A stretch of 25,000 nt of DNA from Deinococcus murrayi DSM 11303 (GTDB lineage: Bacteria; Deinococcota; Deinococci; Deinococcales; Deinococcaceae), in assembly GCF_000482805.1 (NCBI RefSeq), contig NZ_KI519505.1, forward strand, positions 96,100-121,099. Direction: 5' to 3'. This document shows, in pieces, positions 1 through 15,506 of this stretch. Both the position numbers and the translations under genes were made by a program. Below the pieces are notes generated by a model that saw only the letters and a list, made by a program, of their open reading frames with translations, had not been told where the DNA came from and searched no databases. Each line of letters begins with the position of its first letter. The stretch's first letter is position 1.

Positions 1-15
1 CCGCCGTTTGTTGCA

Positions 16-33
16 GCCGTCTTTCGGGACGGC
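16..33. terminator. Small hairpin downstream of the RNase H-like gene
   Basis: GCCGTC (16-21) and GACGGC (28-33) form a perfect 6-bp stem with a TTTCGG loop. It lies about 25 nt beyond the stop codon of the minus-strand RNase H-like gene. No clear U-tract follows on either strand, so its role as a terminator is an inference. Confidence 0.3.
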
Positions 34-56
34 GGCTTGCTGCTTTGGCCCTCGCC

Positions 57-797
57 CTAGCCCAAGCCCTGAAACTGCACCTGAACGCCCTGGCCGTCGG
101 CAGCCTGGCGTGCTTGGGCCAGGGCGGTGTGGGCGGCGGGGAGGAGGGCGCGGTCGGGGCGGTGCCACAGGGCCTGGGCGAGTTTGCTGGCGCGGCGCAC
201 GAGGAGGTGTTCGCCGGGGCGGGCCAGGGTGACGGCGGCGAGGAGGGCCTGAGCGCTGGGCGGCACGTCCGAGAGGGGGTCGAGGGGAATGTGGGCGGTG
301 ACCCGCTCTCCGGGACGCCGCAGGCTGACGCGGGCTTCGGTCAGGGCGGGGCGCTGCTCGATGAGGACTTCGGCCTGTGGCCCTGGCAGCGCGGGGGGCG
401 GGAGGCCCCGGCGGGCGGCGTTGGCGAGGTCGTGGGCAGCTTGCATGTGGCGGCGGGTGCGTGGGGCATAGGTCACCCGCAGGGCGACGGCCCGCGCACC
501 CGCCTCATCCAAGACTTCCCGCGTGAGGTCCGCAAGCAGGTGCGGTCCCCGGCCCCGCCCGACCGAGGCGATGACGGCTTCGTTGTCGGTATGCACACGG
601 AGGCCCTCGCCGGGAGGGGCGTGGCGCACCGCTTCGAGGACTGCCCGCAGCTCGGCGGCGTTGTTGTCGGGGGCAGCCATCTGGCCCTGATAGGCCGCCG
701 GGAGGGTTCCTGGCCTCAGCAAGATGAGGCCCCAGCCGCCCACGCCGTGCCCCTCCTGCGTCTCGTGCCAGCTCGCGTCCACGTAGGCGTGGTTCAT
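57..797 (-). CDS. RNase HI-like protein with C-terminal extension
   Basis: This is a 246-aa protein whose first ~126 residues read as an RNase H fold. The four expected acidic metal ligands are visible: D7 (YVDAS), E49 (NNAAELRA), D71 (VHTDNE) and D123 (HDLAN). The family cleaves the RNA strand of RNA:DNA hybrids in the cytosol, or in related proteins acts on other nucleic acids. The remaining ~120 residues match nothing I recognise; ordinary RNase HI is about 150-160 aa. I chose the ATG at 797 because GGGAG lies 6 nt upstream; reading could extend to 851, but that would place the Shine-Dalgarno inside the gene. It diverges from pyrE with a 52-bp gap. The complete D-E-D-D set suggests an active nuclease. 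The role of the C-terminal part is unknown. Confidence 0.82.
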   Translation of the reverse strand: MNHAYVDASWHETQEGHGVGGWGLILLRPGTLPAAYQGQMAAPDNNAAELRAVLEAVRHAPPGEGLRVHTDNEAVIASVGRGRGPHLLADLTREVLDEAGARAVALRVTYAPRTRRHMQAAHDLANAARRGLPPPALPGPQAEVLIEQRPALTEARVSLRRPGERVTAHIPLDPLSDVPPSAQALLAAVTLARPGEHLLVRRASKLAQALWHRPDRALLPAAHTALAQARQAADGQGVQVQFQGLG

Positions 798-837
798 GTC
801 AGCTCCCATCATGCCTGCCGGGAGCCAACCACAATGC

Positions 838-843
838 GATACT
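838..843 (+). promoter_or_regulatory. -10-like box of pyrE (leaderless start)
   Basis: GATACT matches TATAAT at 4 of 6 positions and ends 6 nt before the pyrE ATG. There is no Shine-Dalgarno sequence, so transcription probably begins at or next to the start codon. No convincing -35 box is seen. Confidence 0.45.
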
Positions 844-849
844 CGCCGC

Positions 850-1413
850 ATGGACGTTCTCTCGCTTTACCGCGAGGCAGGCGCGTACCACGAGGGGCAT
901 TTCCTGCTCGCCTCTGGCCGCCACTCGCCCAAGTTCTTGCAATCCACCACCCTGCTGCAATACCCGCACCTCACCGAGCAAATCGGGCAAGCCCTCGCGC
1001 AGAAGGTGAGGGAAGCCGGGCTGTCCCCCCGCCTCGTCGTCGGCCCCGCGATGGGCGGGGTGGTCCTCGCCTACGAGGTCGCCCGTCACCTGCCGGGCAG
1101 CCGCGCCATCTTCGCGGAAAAAGACGGCCAGGGCGGCATGAAGGTTCGCGAGGCGTTTCGTATCGGAACGGATGAACCCTTTTTGGCTGTGGAAGACGTG
1201 CTGACGACCGGGGGCAGCGTGCTGAAGGCGGTGCGGGCGGCGGAAGCCCTGGGCGGGCGCTGCGTGGGGGTCGCCTGCATCGTGGACCGCCGGGCCGAGG
1301 AAGGGCCGCTCGCCGGGTATTCCCTCGTCTCCCTGACCCGCCTCACCTTCGACACCTACGCCCCGGACGAGGTGCCGGAGTGGTTGGCGCAGGTGCCCTT
1401 GCAGGAGATTTAG
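850..1413 (+). CDS. pyrE: Orotate phosphoribosyltransferase
   Basis: This 187-aa enzyme joins orotate to PRPP to make orotidine 5'-monophosphate in de novo pyrimidine synthesis. The PRPP-binding loop is clear at residues 114-123 (VEDVLTTGGS), and the N-terminal segment with EGHFLLASGRHS (15-26) is characteristic of PyrE rather than of other type I phosphoribosyltransferases. The length is normal for the family. An in-frame extension back to 796 exists, but it would run through the divergent promoter region. ATG 850 lies 6 nt behind a -10-like box, which suggests a leaderless mRNA. The gene is transcribed alone, divergent from the RNase H-like gene and convergent with sucB. No frameshift or missing motif is seen. 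Confidence 0.93.
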   Translation: MDVLSLYREAGAYHEGHFLLASGRHSPKFLQSTTLLQYPHLTEQIGQALAQKVREAGLSPRLVVGPAMGGVVLAYEVARHLPGSRAIFAEKDGQGGMKVREAFRIGTDEPFLAVEDVLTTGGSVLKAVRAAEALGGRCVGVACIVDRRAEEGPLAGYSLVSLTRLTFDTYAPDEVPEWLAQVPLQEI

Positions 1414-1426
1414 GCCTTTCCCAAAG

Positions 1427-1446
1427 TGGCCGTGCAAAAGCGGCCA
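1427..1446. terminator. Hairpin between convergent pyrE and sucB
   Basis: TGGCCG (1427-1432) pairs with CGGCCA (1441-1446) around an 8-nt A-rich loop. It sits between the two stop codons, so it could end transcripts from either side. No strong T-run follows. Confidence 0.4.
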
Positions 1447-1459
1447 GCCCCGGCGAGGA

Positions 1460-1485
1460 GCTGACCGCTGACGGCTCACGGCTGA
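1460..1485. repeat. Short GCTGA/CGCTG intergenic repeat, copy 1
   Basis: A 26-nt stretch built from GCTGA and CGCTG units lies in the pyrE-sucB gap. A second copy at 14586-14611 matches it at 20 of 26 positions. Both copies sit between genes. It looks like a member of a dispersed small repeat family, which one window cannot confirm. Confidence 0.45.
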
Positions 1486-1490
1486 GAGCT

Positions 1491-2813
<1,323 letters not shown>

Positions 2814-2858
2814 AACGTGCTCCTTTATACCCCCCGCAGGGCGTGACGGGCGGGGGGA

Positions 2859-2910
2859 CGGGGCGGTCAAGGGGTCGGGGGGACACCCTCCTTGACGCCC
2901 CGACCCCTGA
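2859..2910 (-). promoter_or_regulatory. Two overlapping, mutually exclusive hairpins between sucA and sucB
   Basis: Stem A pairs 2859-2872 with 2890-2902 (13 bp, one bulged G at 2866). Stem B pairs AGGGGTCGGGG (2870-2880) with CCCCGACCCCT (2898-2908), a perfect 11 bp. The arms overlap, so only one stem can form at a time. The block begins 13 nt after the sucA stop and ends about 45 nt before the sucB start. It could modulate read-through or mRNA stability; this is inference. Confidence 0.5.
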
Positions 2911-2923
2911 CTTCTCGACGCTT

Positions 2924-5770
<2,847 letters not shown>

Positions 5771-6008
5771 CCCCAGCATACCCCCGCCCCGCCCCCCCGC
5801 TCCGTGTGCCCCGCCCCCCAAGCGCCGCTGCCCCCAGGGCAGTGACACTGGGTTTCTTCATGAGACTTGGGGCGGCTTCCCCTTAGGCGGGCTGTCATCT
5901 GAGCGGAGGGCTTGGGCGGGTATGACGGGGAGGCCAGACCGTGTTCAGCCCGCTAGGACTCCCGGACGTTCCGGGGGGCGGCTGCCCGCGTGCCTGCTGG
6001 AGGCGTTC

Positions 6009-6986
6009 ATGACCCGCTACCGTGACGACCGCTTCGACGACCGGTATGACCGCGACGACCGCTATGACGACCGCGACCTGACCAGCGACGACCGCCGATT
6101 CCGGGACCGGGATTTTGGTTATGGCGACCGCTCTGGCCGCTCTGACCGTGACGACGACCGCCGGGGTATGGTGGACCGCATGCGCGACCTCTTTGGGGGG
6201 CGCGACGGGGATGACCGCCGGGGCGAGCGCTATCTCTACGCCAACCGCTCTGGCATGGGCCGGGGCATGGGAAGCCGGGACCGCGACGGGGACGACCGCT
6301 CGGACATGGGGATGGGCTACGGCAGCATGAGCTATGGCCAGGTCCGCTCGCGCTCGTCCTACACGGACTCTTTCGACAACCGCCGCCTGTCGGGTGACCG
6401 GGACATGGGCTACAGCCGTCAGACCTACGGGGCCGACCCCCAGGGCAGCATGGGCTGGGGGATGGGCCGCTCGGAGAGCTACCGGGGCAAGGGACCCAAG
6501 GGCTATCAACGCAGCGACGACCGCATTCGCGAGATGGTGAATGACGCCCTAGAAGACGACGATGACGTCGACGCCAGCGACATCGAGGTTCAGGTGCAGG
6601 GGGGCGAAGTCACCCTGACGGGCACCGTGCGCGACCGCCAGCAAAAGCGCCGCGCCGAGGAAGTTATCGAGCACCTGCGCGGGGTGCGCGACGTGCACAA
6701 CCACCTGCGGGTATCGCCGGGGGGCATGGGCCAGGGCGCTGGGGCAGGTTCGTCCGGCATGGTGATGTCGAGCCTAGGCCAGGGCAGCAACCAGGGCGAG
6801 ATGGGCCAGACCGGCAGCAGCCAGACCAGCCTGGGCAGCGCGGCGGGCGGCACGGGCATGGGCGGCAGCACTTCGGGCGTAGACCGCACGGGCGATACCG
6901 GCTATACCTCCGGGACGGATACCCCGATGGGGTCGCTGGGCAGCAGTGTGGACAGTGGCCGTGACGACGGCAACACCCGCCGGTAA
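6009..6986 (+). CDS. BON-domain protein with Asp/Arg-rich N-terminus
   Basis: This 325-aa protein has three parts. Residues 1-~60 are an Asp/Arg-rich low-complexity stretch of repeated RDD, DDR and YD units; 60-165 is Gly/Met/Arg/Tyr-rich; and ~168-236 is a BON domain (DDRIREMVNDAL, then GGEVTLTGTVRDRQQKRRAEEVIEHLRGVRDVHN). Residues 240-325 are Gly/Ser/Met-rich and probably disordered. BON domains usually occur in envelope or stress proteins and bind membranes or other proteins. No signal peptide is visible, so the location is uncertain. The ATG at 6009 has GGAGG 6 nt upstream; upstream in-frame sequence is discarded because it is antisense to sucA. A small acidic protein gene follows after 82 bp. 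The function is unknown; the mixed-charge tail suggests a disordered, possibly nucleic-acid- or surface-associated protein. Confidence 0.85.
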   Translation: MTRYRDDRFDDRYDRDDRYDDRDLTSDDRRFRDRDFGYGDRSGRSDRDDDRRGMVDRMRDLFGGRDGDDRRGERYLYANRSGMGRGMGSRDRDGDDRSDMGMGYGSMSYGQVRSRSSYTDSFDNRRLSGDRDMGYSRQTYGADPQGSMGWGMGRSESYRGKGPKGYQRSDDRIREMVNDALEDDDDVDASDIEVQVQGGEVTLTGTVRDRQQKRRAEEVIEHLRGVRDVHNHLRVSPGGMGQGAGAGSSGMVMSSLGQGSNQGEMGQTGSSQTSLGSAAGGTGMGGSTSGVDRTGDTGYTSGTDTPMGSLGSSVDSGRDDGNTRR

Positions 6987-7068
6987 GCCAGCCACCCTCC
7001 TCACCGGGCCGCCAAGCCCCCACCGCTGGGGTGGGTGGCCCCTGTCTACCAGTTGCTCAGGAGACCCC

Positions 7069-7287
7069 ATGACGAATGGCGACCCCACCCATCAACCTGC
7101 CCTGCCCGATGACGCGGGCAACGGCATGAGCGACCGCTCTGGCTCCTACGACGAGTCGGAAAGTGGGATGACGAACACCCCCACCTTTCCGCGCAACCCT
7201 GCGGCCCCGGTGGATGCGCCTGCCTCCGGGACCATGACGAACACCGAGACGACCTTCGGTCCAGACGGCGACGACGAAGGGAGGTGA
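7069..7287 (+). CDS. Small acidic, probably disordered protein
   Basis: This 72-aa hypothetical protein is rich in Asp, Glu, Pro, Thr, Asn and Gly and has no hydrophobic core or membrane segment. It contains MTN three times (start, GMTNTPT and TMTNTET), which looks like a loose internal repeat. AGGAG lies 5 nt before the ATG, a good ribosome site that supports real translation. It follows the BON-domain gene on the same strand and is closed by a strong 17-bp hairpin 3 nt after its stop, so the two may be one transcript. I do not recognise the family. Its composition resembles small hydrophilic stress proteins, but that is only a resemblance. Confidence 0.6.
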   Translation: MTNGDPTHQPALPDDAGNGMSDRSGSYDESESGMTNTPTFPRNPAAPVDAPASGTMTNTETTFGPDGDDEGR

Positions 7288-7290
7288 CAC

Positions 7291-7332
7291 GGGGCGGGGG
7301 CGCGGAAACGATGAACTTCCGCGCCCCCGCCC

Positions 7333-7333
<1 letters not shown>
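7291..7333. terminator. Strong bidirectional terminator hairpin
   Basis: A perfect 17-bp stem (7291-7307 with 7317-7333) encloses a 9-nt loop (ACGATGAAC). It begins 3 nt after the small acidic gene's stop, and its far arm runs into the first base of the P450 stop codon, so it serves two convergent units. The stem is very G+C-rich and lacks a long U-tract. Confidence 0.75.
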
Positions 7334-8549
<1,216 letters not shown>

Positions 8550-8553
<4 letters not shown>

Positions 8554-9020
8554 GGGGTCAGCTCCTGAGAGGGGGCGGGGAAGCGGGCGGCTTGAGCGAC
8601 GGCGGCGAGGTGCCGGGGCAGGGCGGCGCGGGCAGTGGGCGAGAGGGGGGCGAGAGCGGGGCCAGTGACCCCCCGCACCGTCCCCAGCGCCCCTTCCCAC
8701 AGCTGGCGCCCCGCCAGGGTCACGCGAACGGTCACCCGCCGGGCGTCGGGGCCGCCGTGCTCGCGCCTGACGGCCCCCCGCGCCTCCAGAGCGGCCAGCA
8801 CCCGGCTGACCTCGTAGCGGGGTACCCCCAGCTCGCGGGCGAGGGCGGCGGGCTGCGTGGTCCCGCCCTGCACGTAGGCCAGCGCGATAAAAGAGCGCAG
8901 GTCCAGCCCATGCTGCCCGCGCAGCTCGGCCTCGCCCCGCTCGCGCAGGGCCTGCCAAACGTCCCACAGCGCCGTCAGAAAGGCCAGTTCGGGGGGGTGG
9001 AGGGGACCAGGGTCGCGCAC
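8550..9020 (-). CDS. MarR-family transcriptional regulator
   Basis: This protein of about 156 aa has a MarR-type winged helix-turn-helix. The DNA-binding region reads [30 protein letters not shown], followed by a wing ([23 protein letters not shown]). MarR proteins are dimeric, usually ligand-responsive repressors of adjacent genes. The start is uncertain: there is no ATG. GTG at 9020 is preferred, with a weak -10-like TCATCT 8 nt upstream; TTG at 9029 would add three residues. Its stop overlaps the P450 ATG, so it probably regulates that gene and itself. A perfect TTGCA-GAA-TGCAA palindrome lies 34 bp upstream. The divergent ppx promoter is also within reach of it. Confidence 0.83.
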
Positions 9021-9053
9021 GCCTCTCAAGATGACGTCCCCAGATGTGAGCCG

Positions 9054-9066
9054 TTGCAGAATGCAA
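9054..9066. promoter_or_regulatory. Candidate MarR operator palindrome
   Basis: TTGCA-GAA-TGCAA is a perfect 5-3-5 inverted repeat in the 87-bp gap between marR and ppx. MarR proteins bind short palindromes next to their own gene, and TTGCA-type half-sites are common in the family. The binding itself is inferred. Confidence 0.45.
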
Positions 9067-9095
9067 TCAAGTGGGGCGGGGGCTGGCCGGTGCCC

Positions 9096-9101
9096 TACCC
9101 T
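9096..9101 (+). promoter_or_regulatory. -10-like box of ppx (leaderless start)
   Basis: TACCCT ends 6 nt before the ppx ATG and no ribosome-binding site is present. This fits a leaderless transcript that would carry the whole ppx-pdxY-M-R run. No clear -35 box is seen. Confidence 0.45.
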
Positions 9102-9107
9102 GGCTCC

Positions 9108-10633
9108 ATGAGGGTCGCCGTGGCCGATGTGGGCACCAACTCCAGCCATCTTCTGATTGCCGAGGTGCGGGGCGCGGGCGGCGAGCCGCGGGTGCTCGAC
9201 GCCCTCAAGGACCGCACCCGCCTGGGCGAGTGCTTGGACGCAGCGGGCAGCCTGACCCCGGAGGGAGAGCGGCGACTGCGCGAAGCTCTGACCCGCTTTC
9301 GCGACCTCGCCGCCGCCGAGGGGGTGGCCGAGGTGCGGGTCTACGCGACCTCCGCCCTGCGGGAAGCCCCCAACGGCGCGGAGGTCGCCGCCCGCGTGGG
9401 GGCCGCGGTGGGCGTCTATCCGGTCATCATCAGCGGGGAGCGCGAGGGCGAGCTGACCTACCTGGGCGCGGCGCACAGCGTGGAGTTCGGCCCCGACAAT
9501 GTGCTGCTGGACCTCGGCGGCGGCAGCTTGGAGCTGGCGCGGGGCGGCCCAGAGCGAGCGGCGGACGTCCTGAGCCTACCGCTGGGGGCCATCCGCATGA
9601 CGCGGGCTTATCTGCGGGCCGACCCGCCCAAGGGGGGGGAGCTGCGGGCGCTGCGGGCGGCGGTGCGCGCGGCCCTGGCCCCGCACGCCGGGCGCTTTTG
9701 CCCCGGCCCGCAGACCCGCGTCATCCTGTCGAGCGGCACCGCCGAGGCCGCCGCGACGTTGCTGGCGGCGCGGGGGGACGAAGCCCCGGAGCGGGTGAAC
9801 GGCCTGAGCTTCACGGTCGCGGCCCTGGGCGCGGCGCTGGAACGGGTCCGGAGCCTTCCGGCGGCGCGGCGGGCACGGCTGCCGGGGCTGGAGCGCCGGG
9901 CCGATACCGTGGTCGCGGGGTTCGCGGTGCTGCACGCAGCGCTAGACCTGCTGGGGGCGCGGAGCTTTACCGTCAGCGAGGGGGCGCTGCGCGAGGGGAT
10001 GCTCGTCGAGGAGCTGGAGCGCAACGCCGCCTACGTTTCGGGCCTCAGCCCCCGGCAGCGCAGCGTGCTCGCAACCGCCGAGCGCTTTGGGGCCAACCTC
10101 GCCCACGCCCGGCAGGTGGCGTCGCTCGCGCAGGCGCTGCTGGGGGGGCTAGAGGCGGCGGGCGAGGCCTTTCCTCCGGAAGCCCGGAGCCTGCTCACTG
10201 CCGCCGCCGGGCTGCACGAGGTCGGGCAAATCGTCGCACAAAGCGGCCACCACAAGCACTCAGCCTACCTGATTCGGCACGCGGGGCTGCGCGGCTTTTC
10301 GCCCCGCGAAACCGAACTCATCGCCCTCCTCGCCCGCTACCACCGCAAGAGTCCGCCCAAGCCCTCGCACCCGGAGTTTGTGGCGCTGCCGCCCGAAGGC
10401 CGCGCCCTCGTCACGCGGCTTGCGGCGGTCCTGCGGGTCGCGGACGGCCTCGACCGCTCGCACGCGGGCCAAACGCGGGTGCGCTCGCTGGAGCGCGGGG
10501 CCGGGGGCTGGACCCTGGAGGTCGCGGGCGCGACGCCCCTCGACCGCGAGGGCATGGAGGCCAAGGCCGACCTCTGGACCCGCGAGTTCGGCCCGCTGCG
10601 GCTGGTGCTCGCCGGGGCGGGTATCCTCGGCGC

Positions 10634-10637
<4 letters not shown>
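9108..10637 (+). CDS. ppx: Exopolyphosphatase / GppA-type phosphatase
   Basis: This 509-aa protein belongs to the Ppx/GppA family, which removes terminal phosphate from polyphosphate and in some members hydrolyses pppGpp. The actin-like ATPase core shows [12 protein letters not shown] (5-16), [25 protein letters not shown] and the phosphate loop DLGGGS (135-140). The C-terminal HD-like domain has GLHEVGQ (H370, E371) and SGHHKH (379-384), as in full-length Ppx enzymes rather than short Ppx1-type ones. The ATG at 9108 has no Shine-Dalgarno but sits 6 nt after TACCCT. Its stop overlaps the pdxY start (ATGA). Polyphosphate and pppGpp activities cannot be told apart from sequence alone. Confidence 0.9.
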
Positions 10638-11517
<880 letters not shown>

Positions 11518-11521
<4 letters not shown>

Positions 11522-12888
11522 CGGTGGTTTCGGCTCAAGTCCCGCCCACACCCCTGAGCACCCTGAGCGTCCTGGAGCGAGACTTCTCCTCCCGCTTGCG
11601 GGTGCGCCCCGACCTCAGCCGCGCCCTGGTGAGCTTCCAGGCCAGCCGCGCCGTCCCCGTGGCCCGGTGGTACAAGTACCGCGAAGGCTACTCGGCGGCG
11701 CTGGTGGACACTTACCTGCGCGAGCTGGGGATGGAGGGACCGATTCTGGACCCCTTTGTGGGCAGCGGGACGACGCTGCTGGCGGCCTCGGCGTTGGGGT
11801 TGGAGTCGGTGGGGATAGAGCTGCTGCCCATCGGTCGGCGGGTCGCCGGGGTGCGGGCGGCGGTGGCGGGCGGGCGTGCCGACCCCACCCCCCTCCGGCG
11901 GGTGCTGGAAGAGCGGCCCTGGCGCAACCATGCGCCGCAGCCGCTGCCCGAACTTGGCATCACGCGGGGAGCTTATCCGCCAGAGACCAAAGAGGCCATC
12001 GAGCGGATGCGCGGCTTCCTGGCCCAGCATCCCGACCCCCTCCTCGAACTGGCGGTGCTCGCCGTGCTGGAGGACGTGAGCTACACCCGCAAGGACGGCC
12101 AGTACCTGCGCTGGGACCACCGCTCCGGGCGCAGCCTGGGCCGCTTTGAAAAGGGCCGCATCCTCCCCTTTGAGGAGGCCATCGCCCGCAAGCTGGGGGA
12201 GATGCTCGCGGACCTGGCGGCGGCTCCCGTCCTCACCGCCGAGACGGGCGCGGGTCGGGGGGAGATGACGGTGCTGGGGGGTTCGGCCCTCGAACTGCTC
12301 CCTACCCTGCCGTCAGGAACCTTCGGCGGCGTGGTGACCTCGCCGCCCTACGCCAACCGCTACGATTACACCCGCACCTACGCGCTGGAACTCGCCTACC
12401 TGGGGGTGGACGAGGCGGGCATCAAGGCCCTGCGCCAAGCGCTCCTGAGCTGCACGGTCGAAAACCGCCCCAAAGACCTCGCTCGCCTGAACCCGGCCTG
12501 GGCGGAAGTGGCGGCGGTCGTGCGGGAAGACGAGGGGGTGCAGGCGATGGCAGCGCTCATGGACGAAGCGCTGCGGGCGGGCCGCCTGAACAACCCCGGC
12601 ATTCCCCGGATGCTGTCGGGGTACGTGCTGGAGCTGAGCTGCGTCATCGCAGAATGCGCCCGGCTGCTCCGGCCCGGCGCGCCGCTGGTGATGGTAAACG
12701 ACAACGTGCGCTACGGGGGCATTGACCTGCCGCTCGACGTGCTCTTCAGCCGCCTGGCCGAGCAGCTGGGCTTTGTGGCCGAGCGGGTGGACGTGCTGCC
12801 CGGCAACAAGGGCAACAGCAGCCAGCAGATGGGCACCCATGGCCGCAGCGCCCTGCGCAAGTGCGTCTACGTCTGGAGGCGGGCGTGA
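11518..12888 (+). CDS. DNA methyltransferase of an AvaI/BsoBI-type R-M system
   Basis: This 456-aa AdoMet-dependent DNA methylase has the amino-methylase hallmarks: DPFVGSGTT (78-86) for AdoMet binding and SPPY (275-278) for catalysis. SPPY is more typical of N4-cytosine than N6-adenine enzymes. The AdoMet motif precedes the catalytic motif, with ~190 residues between them. The start is GTG at 11518, which overlaps the pdxY stop (GTGA); no good Shine-Dalgarno is present, so translation probably depends on coupling. Its own stop overlaps the GTG of the endonuclease gene. With the next gene being AvaI/BsoBI-like, the expected target is CYCGRG, which it would modify to protect host DNA. Base specificity (m4C) is inferred from the motif. 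Base composition is the same as its neighbours. Confidence 0.88.
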
Positions 12889-13817
12889 GCCTGACGCCAG
12901 AGGACTTGCAAACCACCCGCGAGGAGTACGCCGCCGGATTTCGGGACCTCGTCTTGACCAAGAGCGAGCGGCTGACGCCGTACGTGCGGCGTGGCGAGTT
13001 GTTGCTGGCGCAGTTGCAGCAGGTGGCGGCTCCAGAGGAGTTGATGACCATGCCAGCGCTGCGGCCCCACCTGCTGGCGGCGGCGGGCTTCAGCGAGAAA
13101 GCCGCCAAAAACGTCCGTCTCAGCGAGGAACAGCAGGCGGCGTTGCTGCAGGAGTTCATCGAGAAAACGCTGCTTCCGGCGGGAAGCCGCTTTCGGGAGG
13201 AGGTGGTCTACCGCTACCTGCTGATGCAGGGAGACGCGTTTGGGGGCAGCATGCGAAACCTCATCGGGGCGCGGGCCAAGCGGCGTTTGGCCGAGTACGT
13301 GATGGCGGCGGCGGACCTCGCTGGGCACCGCGTGGCGGTGCAACTCGCGGGCCGCAAGAACTTTCTTCCCTACGACCCGCAAGCGATGACCGCCCACGAG
13401 GTGCGGGCACTCGCGTGGACGGCCCCAGACGGCAGCCCGCGGCTGCTGGCCTACGACCGCAAAGCCCCGGTGGTCGGACAGCGCGGCAACAACCTGGACG
13501 TGCTGCTGCTGCGCAGCACCCCCGCGGCGCTGGCGGCGGCCCTGCACGACCCCGAACGCTACCTCGCCTGCGGAGAACTTAAGGGCGGCATCGACCCGGC
13601 GGGCGCCGACGAGCATTGGAAAACGGCCCGCGCCGCCCTGGACCGGGTGGCCGAACGGTTGCCGCAGGTGCCCACCTTTTTTATGGGAGCTGCCATCGAA
13701 CCCAGCATGGCGGCCGAACTGGCGGCGCGCTTGGCGGCGGGAACCCTGAGCCGGACGGCCAACCTGGGGCGTCCCCAACAAGTGGCCACGCTCGCCAACT
13801 GGTTGGTTCAGCTGTAA
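12885..13817 (+). CDS. Type II restriction endonuclease, AvaI/BsoBI family (predicted CYCGRG)
   Basis: This 310-aa protein fits the AvaI/BsoBI endonuclease family, whose members are about 315-323 aa and cut C^YCGRG. The central signature [15 protein letters not shown] places E231 and K233 with H244 thirteen residues after the glutamate. This is the same spacing as the E240-K242-H253 active site known for BsoBI. D205, 26 residues before E231, is the candidate for the remaining catalytic aspartate (D212 in BsoBI). The GTG start at 12885 is decided by TGGAGG 5 nt upstream and overlaps the methylase stop (GTGA). The ribosome site is stronger than that of the methylase. No control (C) gene is present. 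The frame is intact with no missing catalytic residue. Specificity is inferred from family and from the absence of CYCGRG in the window. Confidence 0.87.
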   Translation: MSLTPEDLQTTREEYAAGFRDLVLTKSERLTPYVRRGELLLAQLQQVAAPEELMTMPALRPHLLAAAGFSEKAAKNVRLSEEQQAALLQEFIEKTLLPAGSRFREEVVYRYLLMQGDAFGGSMRNLIGARAKRRLAEYVMAAADLAGHRVAVQLAGRKNFLPYDPQAMTAHEVRALAWTAPDGSPRLLAYDRKAPVVGQRGNNLDVLLLRSTPAALAAALHDPERYLACGELKGGIDPAGADEHWKTARAALDRVAERLPQVPTFFMGAAIEPSMAAELAARLAAGTLSRTANLGRPQQVATLANWLVQL

Positions 13818-13821
13818 CCGT

Positions 13822-13827
13822 TACACT
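13822..13827 (+). promoter_or_regulatory. -10-like box of the dienoyl-CoA isomerase gene
   Basis: TACACT ends 6 nt before the ATG at 13834, and the intervening C-run contains no ribosome-binding site. It fits a leaderless start and makes a new transcription unit after the endonuclease gene. Confidence 0.45.
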
Positions 13828-13833
13828 CCCCCC

Positions 13834-14577
<744 letters not shown>

Positions 14578-14585
14578 CCCCGCCC

Positions 14586-14611
14586 GCTGGCCGCTGAACG
14601 CTGGCGGCTGG
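14586..14611. repeat. Short GCTGA/CGCTG intergenic repeat, copy 2
   Basis: This 26-nt stretch matches the one at 1460-1485 at 20 of 26 positions and lies in the 59-bp gap between the ECH1-like and reductase genes. It can fold through GCCGC and GGCGGC. It is probably part of a dispersed intergenic repeat family. Confidence 0.45.
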
Positions 14612-14636
14612 CAGCCTGCCTCAAGGAGCCTTCCCC

Positions 14637-15476
<840 letters not shown>

Positions 15477-15493
15477 CCCTAGCCCCTGCCCGC

Positions 15494-15499
15494 TATCCT
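15494..15499 (+). promoter_or_regulatory. -10-like box of the PBP4-type gene
   Basis: TATCCT ends 7 nt before the GTG start at 15507 and no ribosome-binding site intervenes. It supports both the GTG start and a leaderless transcript. Confidence 0.45.
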
Positions 15500-15506
15500 C
15501 CCTGCT

